A DNA stretch of 64,000 bases from assembly GCF_019720735.1 (NCBI RefSeq), contig NZ_CP081302.1, positions 186,001 to 250,000 on the forward strand, in the 5' to 3' direction. Below the pieces are notes generated by a model. The model was not told the origin of the DNA, searched no databases, and worked only from the letters and a program-made list of their open reading frames with translations. The position numbers and the translations under genes are program-made. Positions 61,101-64,000 of this stretch are shown here, one piece after another (the first letter of the stretch is position 1; each line of letters opens with the position of its first letter). The DNA is from Mycoplasma sp. Ms02 (GTDB lineage: Bacteria > Bacillota_I > Bacilli_A > Mycoplasmatales > Metamycoplasmataceae).

Positions 61101-61500
61101 TGTCATTAATAATAACAAGCCAATCTTGTCTATCTTTGTTCATCAATCCTCTAGGATCTAGAGGGGTAAACGTTTCTTTTGATGTCGCGTTATTAAAATC
61201 GTAATTTATTGGGTGAACTTGAACTGTCCTTGTTGCGAACTCCTTCTCAAGAGCATCATCATTTTTAACCTGTCTTCTTCTTCCTTCGATGCTACGGAAA
61301 AAATCACCTTTATAGGTGTAATCTTGCTCTAAATTAGCTATTTGATTTATTTGTGAGTCTATTTCTATAGCAACGCCTTTTAATTTAACAAGATTTTTTC
61401 CTGTGGTAGTTTCACGAACATTACTCAATGAAATTGCTGAAATTGTCGTTCCTAAAATTGCCGATGAAACCAACGGCAAAATAATTTTATTTTTTTTCAT
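52174..61500 (-). CDS. Giant surface protein, 3108 residues, with repeated domains and C-terminal membrane anchor
   Basis: One uninterrupted frame once UGA is Trp. The N-terminus MKKNKIILPLVSSAILGTTISAI is a signal or anchor without a lipobox Cys. Residues about 50-600 are a unique region including a WWW triplet. From about 1050 to 2100 are diverged repeats, each ending in a SGFKTExxRL-like motif (ISGFKTE, VSGFKTE, ISGFQTL, ESGFTTQ), resembling the mycoplasma lipoprotein-associated domain (Lipoprotein_17 type). From about 2220 to 2770 are acidic three-helix modules (LSFLNDKEKEHFKNKI) like GA/FIVAR domains. It ends WWFITTAINSLLVLISSYFVYKNFKKK: one transmembrane helix with a basic cytosolic tail. 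Likely an adhesin or host-protein binder (inference). Confidence 0.85.
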
Positions 61501-61916
61501 TTTCTATCTCCTAAAATAAGATGTGAAGTGGTTATTATAATTTTTAAAATTATATTAATTTCATAATATATATTCAAATATTATAAATATTCAAAAAGAT
61601 ATTTCTGATTATGGAAAAACATTTTTGAAAACAATGTGGAAACTTGCTCTTTTACGCCTTGTCCACAGTCTCTTTCGAAACAAAAAAAAAAAAAAAACAA
61701 TGTGGAAATTAGGCTTATTATGGTGTGTAAAAATCTATTTGATATGTCAAGAATTTGCAAAAAATGAAATTTTTATCACTTTGGGTAATACCATTTTAGA
61801 GATAAAAAGTAGAAAATATCACTTTATAAAAATGCATTTGCAATTCTGAAAATCGATCTTATATCTAAAAATTAAAGTGGTAAAATATAAAATGAATTAA
61901 ATATACAGGAGAAGAA
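61501..61916. other. Divergent intergenic region with A16 tract and DnaA-box-like sites
   Basis: Holds the promoters of the giant gene (minus) and pyk (plus; TAAAAT near 61880, GGAG before the ATG). A run of 16 A lies at 61682-61697. A 12-bp direct repeat ACAATGTGGAAA occurs at 61631 and 61697. TTGTCCACA at 61659-61667 is one mismatch from the consensus DnaA box. No convincing gene. Confidence 0.55.
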
Positions 61917-63347
61917 ATGAACTTAACAAATAAAAGAAGTAAATTAGTTGCCACAATCGGACCATCAAGTGACAACTACGACACATTACGTGCACTTGTT
62001 GAAAACGGTGTTACAACAATTAGAGCAAACTTCAGCCACGGTGACCACGCTGAACAATTAGGTAAATTTGAAATTGCTAACAAAGTTTCTAGAGATTTAA
62101 ACATTCCTGTTTCATTATTACTTGACACAAAAGGACCTGAAATCCGTGTTGGTAAAATGAAAGATGGAGCACAAGTTATTCAAGCTGGAACAGAGTTAAT
62201 GATTTGAACTACAGAAGACAAATTTAAATCATTAGAAGGAACAGAAACAGAAATTTCTGTTGCTTACGACATGTCAAAAGACTTAGTAGTAGGAAACCAA
62301 GTTCTTTTAGATGACGGTAAATTATCAACAGTAGTTACAGAAGTTGGAAAAGGGTATGTTAAAGCTAAAGCTGAAAACACACACAAACTTAAAACAAACA
62401 AAAGAATTAACTTACCAGGTGTTGATTTCTCATTACCATTCCTAGCTCAAAAAGATATCGATGATGTTATTTTCGGAATTAAACACGGAATTAACTATGT
62501 TGCAGCATCATTCGTTAACTCAGCTAAAAACGTTAAAGAATTACGTGAATTATTAAATGCTAATGGTGGAGAACACGTAAAAATTATTTCAAAAATTGAA
62601 TCACACTTAGGTGTTATGAACATTGATGAAATTTTAGAGTACTCAGATGCAATTATGGTTGCACGTGGAGACTTAGGTCTTGAAATTCCTTACTATGACG
62701 TTCCTTACTACCAAAAAAGAATGATCAGAAAATGTCGTGAAGCAGGTAAACCAGTTATCGTTGCTACACAAATGCTTGATTCAATGGAAAACAACCCACA
62801 CCCAACTCGTGCAGAAGTAACAGACGTTTACTACGCAACAGAATTAGGTGCAGACTCAACAATGCTTTCAGGAGAATCAGCAAACGGAAACTTCCCAGTT
62901 GAAGCTGTTAAAGTTATGTCAGCAATCAACAGAAGAGCAGAAAAAGAATTCTACTCAAGAAACTACTACGATGTTCAATTGGAAGAAGTTCGTAAAAACT
63001 CAGACGAATCACAACGTTCATTAATTGCTTACGAAGTTGCAAACAAAACACGTCGTGGAGCATACAAATTCGCTATTGTTCTTTCAAGAACAGGTCAATT
63101 ATTAAGCGAAGTGGCAAAATTCCGTCCAAACTCATTAATCGTTGGTGTTGTTAACGACGCAAAACAAATTGGAGCATTCGGAATTACATCTTCAGTATTT
63201 ACTTCATTAGATTCGTTAGCTTTATTCCCAGCTATTAAAGAAGATCATGAAAAAGCACTTGACGCATTAGCACCTTACGGAGCTAAATCAGGTGATAGAT
63301 ACTTAGTTGTGGAAAACCACCAAATTACAGAACACATCGTAAAATAA
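61917..63347 (+). CDS. pyk: Pyruvate kinase
   Basis: Final ATP-yielding step of glycolysis; 476 residues. SKLVATIGPSSD at the start, FSHGDH (usual NFSHGxxxE), LLDTKGPEIR, IISKIESHLGVMNIDEIL with the catalytic Lys, MVARGDLGLEIP and MLDSMENNPHPTRAEVTDV. One UGA Trp at 62206. AGGAGAAG ribosome-binding site. The codon usage looks more biased than its neighbours, consistent with high expression. Confidence 0.97.
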
Positions 63348-63359
63348 TAATTAATACAA

Positions 63360-63387
63360 AAAACTCAGACAAACTGAGTTTTTTTAT
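63360..63387 (+). terminator. Terminator of pyk
   Basis: AAACTCAG-ACAAA-CTGAGTTT plus a T run. Confidence 0.85.
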
Positions 63388-63405
63388 CTGCGCCTTAAGA
63401 TATTA

Positions 63406-63431
63406 AAAAAATCTGCTTTGTGCAGATTTTT
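63406..63431. terminator. Second hairpin, terminator facing the small ORF
   Basis: AAATCTGC-TTTGT-GCAGATTT with A and T flanks; 42 bp downstream of the small ORF's stop on the minus strand. Confidence 0.65.
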
Positions 63432-63472
63432 AAATCATTTATTATTTATTCATTTATTTAATTAGTTTAATT

Positions 63473-63586
63473 TTAGTATTCAGCGTAAATACCAAATAAA
63501 GCGGCTGCACCTGTTTGCATACCTTTATCGTTTCAAATGTTTTTAGCTACTTTTTTAGCTTCTTTTCTATCTTTTTTTGTATACAT
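63473..63586 (-). CDS. Small protein of 37 residues
   Basis: MYTKKDRKEAKKVAKNIW, then NDKGMQTGAAALFGIYAEY and a stop. The ribosome-binding site CGGAGGTG sits 6-13 bp upstream, the strongest in the window. A UGA encodes Trp18, and a terminator follows. The N-terminal half is a lysine-rich amphipathic helix and the C-terminal half is small and hydrophobic. Function unknown. Confidence 0.6.
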
Positions 63587-63978
63587 TTAAAACACCTCCG
63601 TTCTTTTTATTTATAAAAATTATTAAATTGAAAAATTAATTGATATGTTATATAGTTTTAATTATTTATCATATTGTGAACTTAAAAATAAGTTGCTTTA
63701 TTATTTTAGCATGAAAAATAATTTTAACAAGCAAAAAATTATTTTATTTTTGATACGTTTTTAAAATATAAAAGTGCAAAATTGCTAGTTTTTTGATCTT
63801 AATTTTGATTTTTTAAATTTTTAAGCATTATTAAAAATATGCAAACATTTACACATTGATAATTATTTGTTTTTAAAACAAAATTTTTTTAATTTTTTTA
63901 GACTTGAAAAACGCAATCAAAGATCGTAATATCTAATAAATCTTCTTGCGTGTATAATTAAACTCAGAAGGATACGAG
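63587..63978. other. AT-rich intergenic region
   Basis: About 390 bp with no gene. It carries promoter elements for the small ORF (minus) and a clear TATAAT at 63953-63958 for the gene starting at the window end. Confidence 0.55.
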
Positions 63979-64000
63979 ATGCATGAGAATTCAGTTACTT
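63979..64000 (+). CDS. Start of a gene truncated by the window
   Basis: AAGGAT followed by ATGCATGAGAATTCAG. The ATG at 63979 (MHENSVT) is best spaced; the ATG at 63983 in another frame (MRIQLL) is possible. Too little sequence to identify. Confidence 0.4.

Noticed and set aside
61625-61849. Plus-strand frame with a repeated KTMWKL motif
   Set aside because: The motif is only the translation of a short direct repeat and the A16 tract; no ribosome-binding site or conserved features.

Overview
This window looks like a chromosome segment of a mollicute, most likely a hominis-group Mycoplasma/Mycoplasmopsis. It is very AT-rich. Almost every conserved gene (cysS, argS, lon, leuS, tkt, ftsZ, pyk) reads through in-frame UGA codons where its family has tryptophan. 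There is no cell-wall synthesis locus: mraZ-rsmH leads directly to an FtsA-like gene and ftsZ. Lipoproteins and a giant surface protein are prominent. Species cannot be fixed from sequence alone.

Layout. 1-5.3 kb: rRNA methyltransferase and cysS (minus strand), argS and an APC permease (plus). 5.3-8.7 kb: an S41-type protease lipoprotein, thiol peroxidase and a thermonuclease lipoprotein. 8.7-11.4 kb: the deoxyribonucleoside salvage operon deoD-pdp-deoC. 11.6-12.2 kb: a decayed Fic-family pseudogene. 12.3-27.5 kb: an accessory island with six type I restriction specificity (hsdS) genes, all on the plus strand. It is interrupted by a two-gene cassette of unknown function (13.9-16.1 kb) and by a ulaA/B/C-type PTS operon that carries an epimerase-like gene and three unknown membrane proteins (17.8-22.2 kb). 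27.6-28.8 kb: rpsF-ssb-rpsR. 29.0-32.8 kb: the division cluster mraZ-rsmH-ftsA-like-ftsZ. 33-37.9 kb: ZIP transporter, YebC, nadE, mnmG, rlmH. 38-51.4 kb: lipoprotein, tkt, lon, leuS, ECF-S-like protein and a two-gene ABC exporter. 51.5-52 kb: three tRNA genes with a putative small RNA on the opposite strand. 52.2-61.5 kb: one 3108-codon surface protein gene. 61.9-63.4 kb: pyk, then a 37-residue small ORF and the first bases of another gene.

The main attraction is the hsdS island. Each hsdS starts ATG-(AG)n, and the repeat number decides whether the start is in frame. As sequenced, hsdS-3 (n=10) and hsdS-6 (n=11) are ON. hsdS-1, -2, -4 and -5 (n=6, 12, 15, 7) are OFF, and each is one AG unit from ON. 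All six share a leader in which a terminator hairpin is fused to a TATAAT promoter, followed by a 5' UTR stem-loop with compensatory changes. No hsdM or hsdR lies here, so the array is a detached, phase-variable store of specificities. Two copies are a near-identical tandem duplication that differs mainly in AG number.

Other points of note are a LeuRS with a destroyed editing site, a Tpx with no resolving cysteine, a structured candidate small RNA, and small ORFs and regulatory sites described below.
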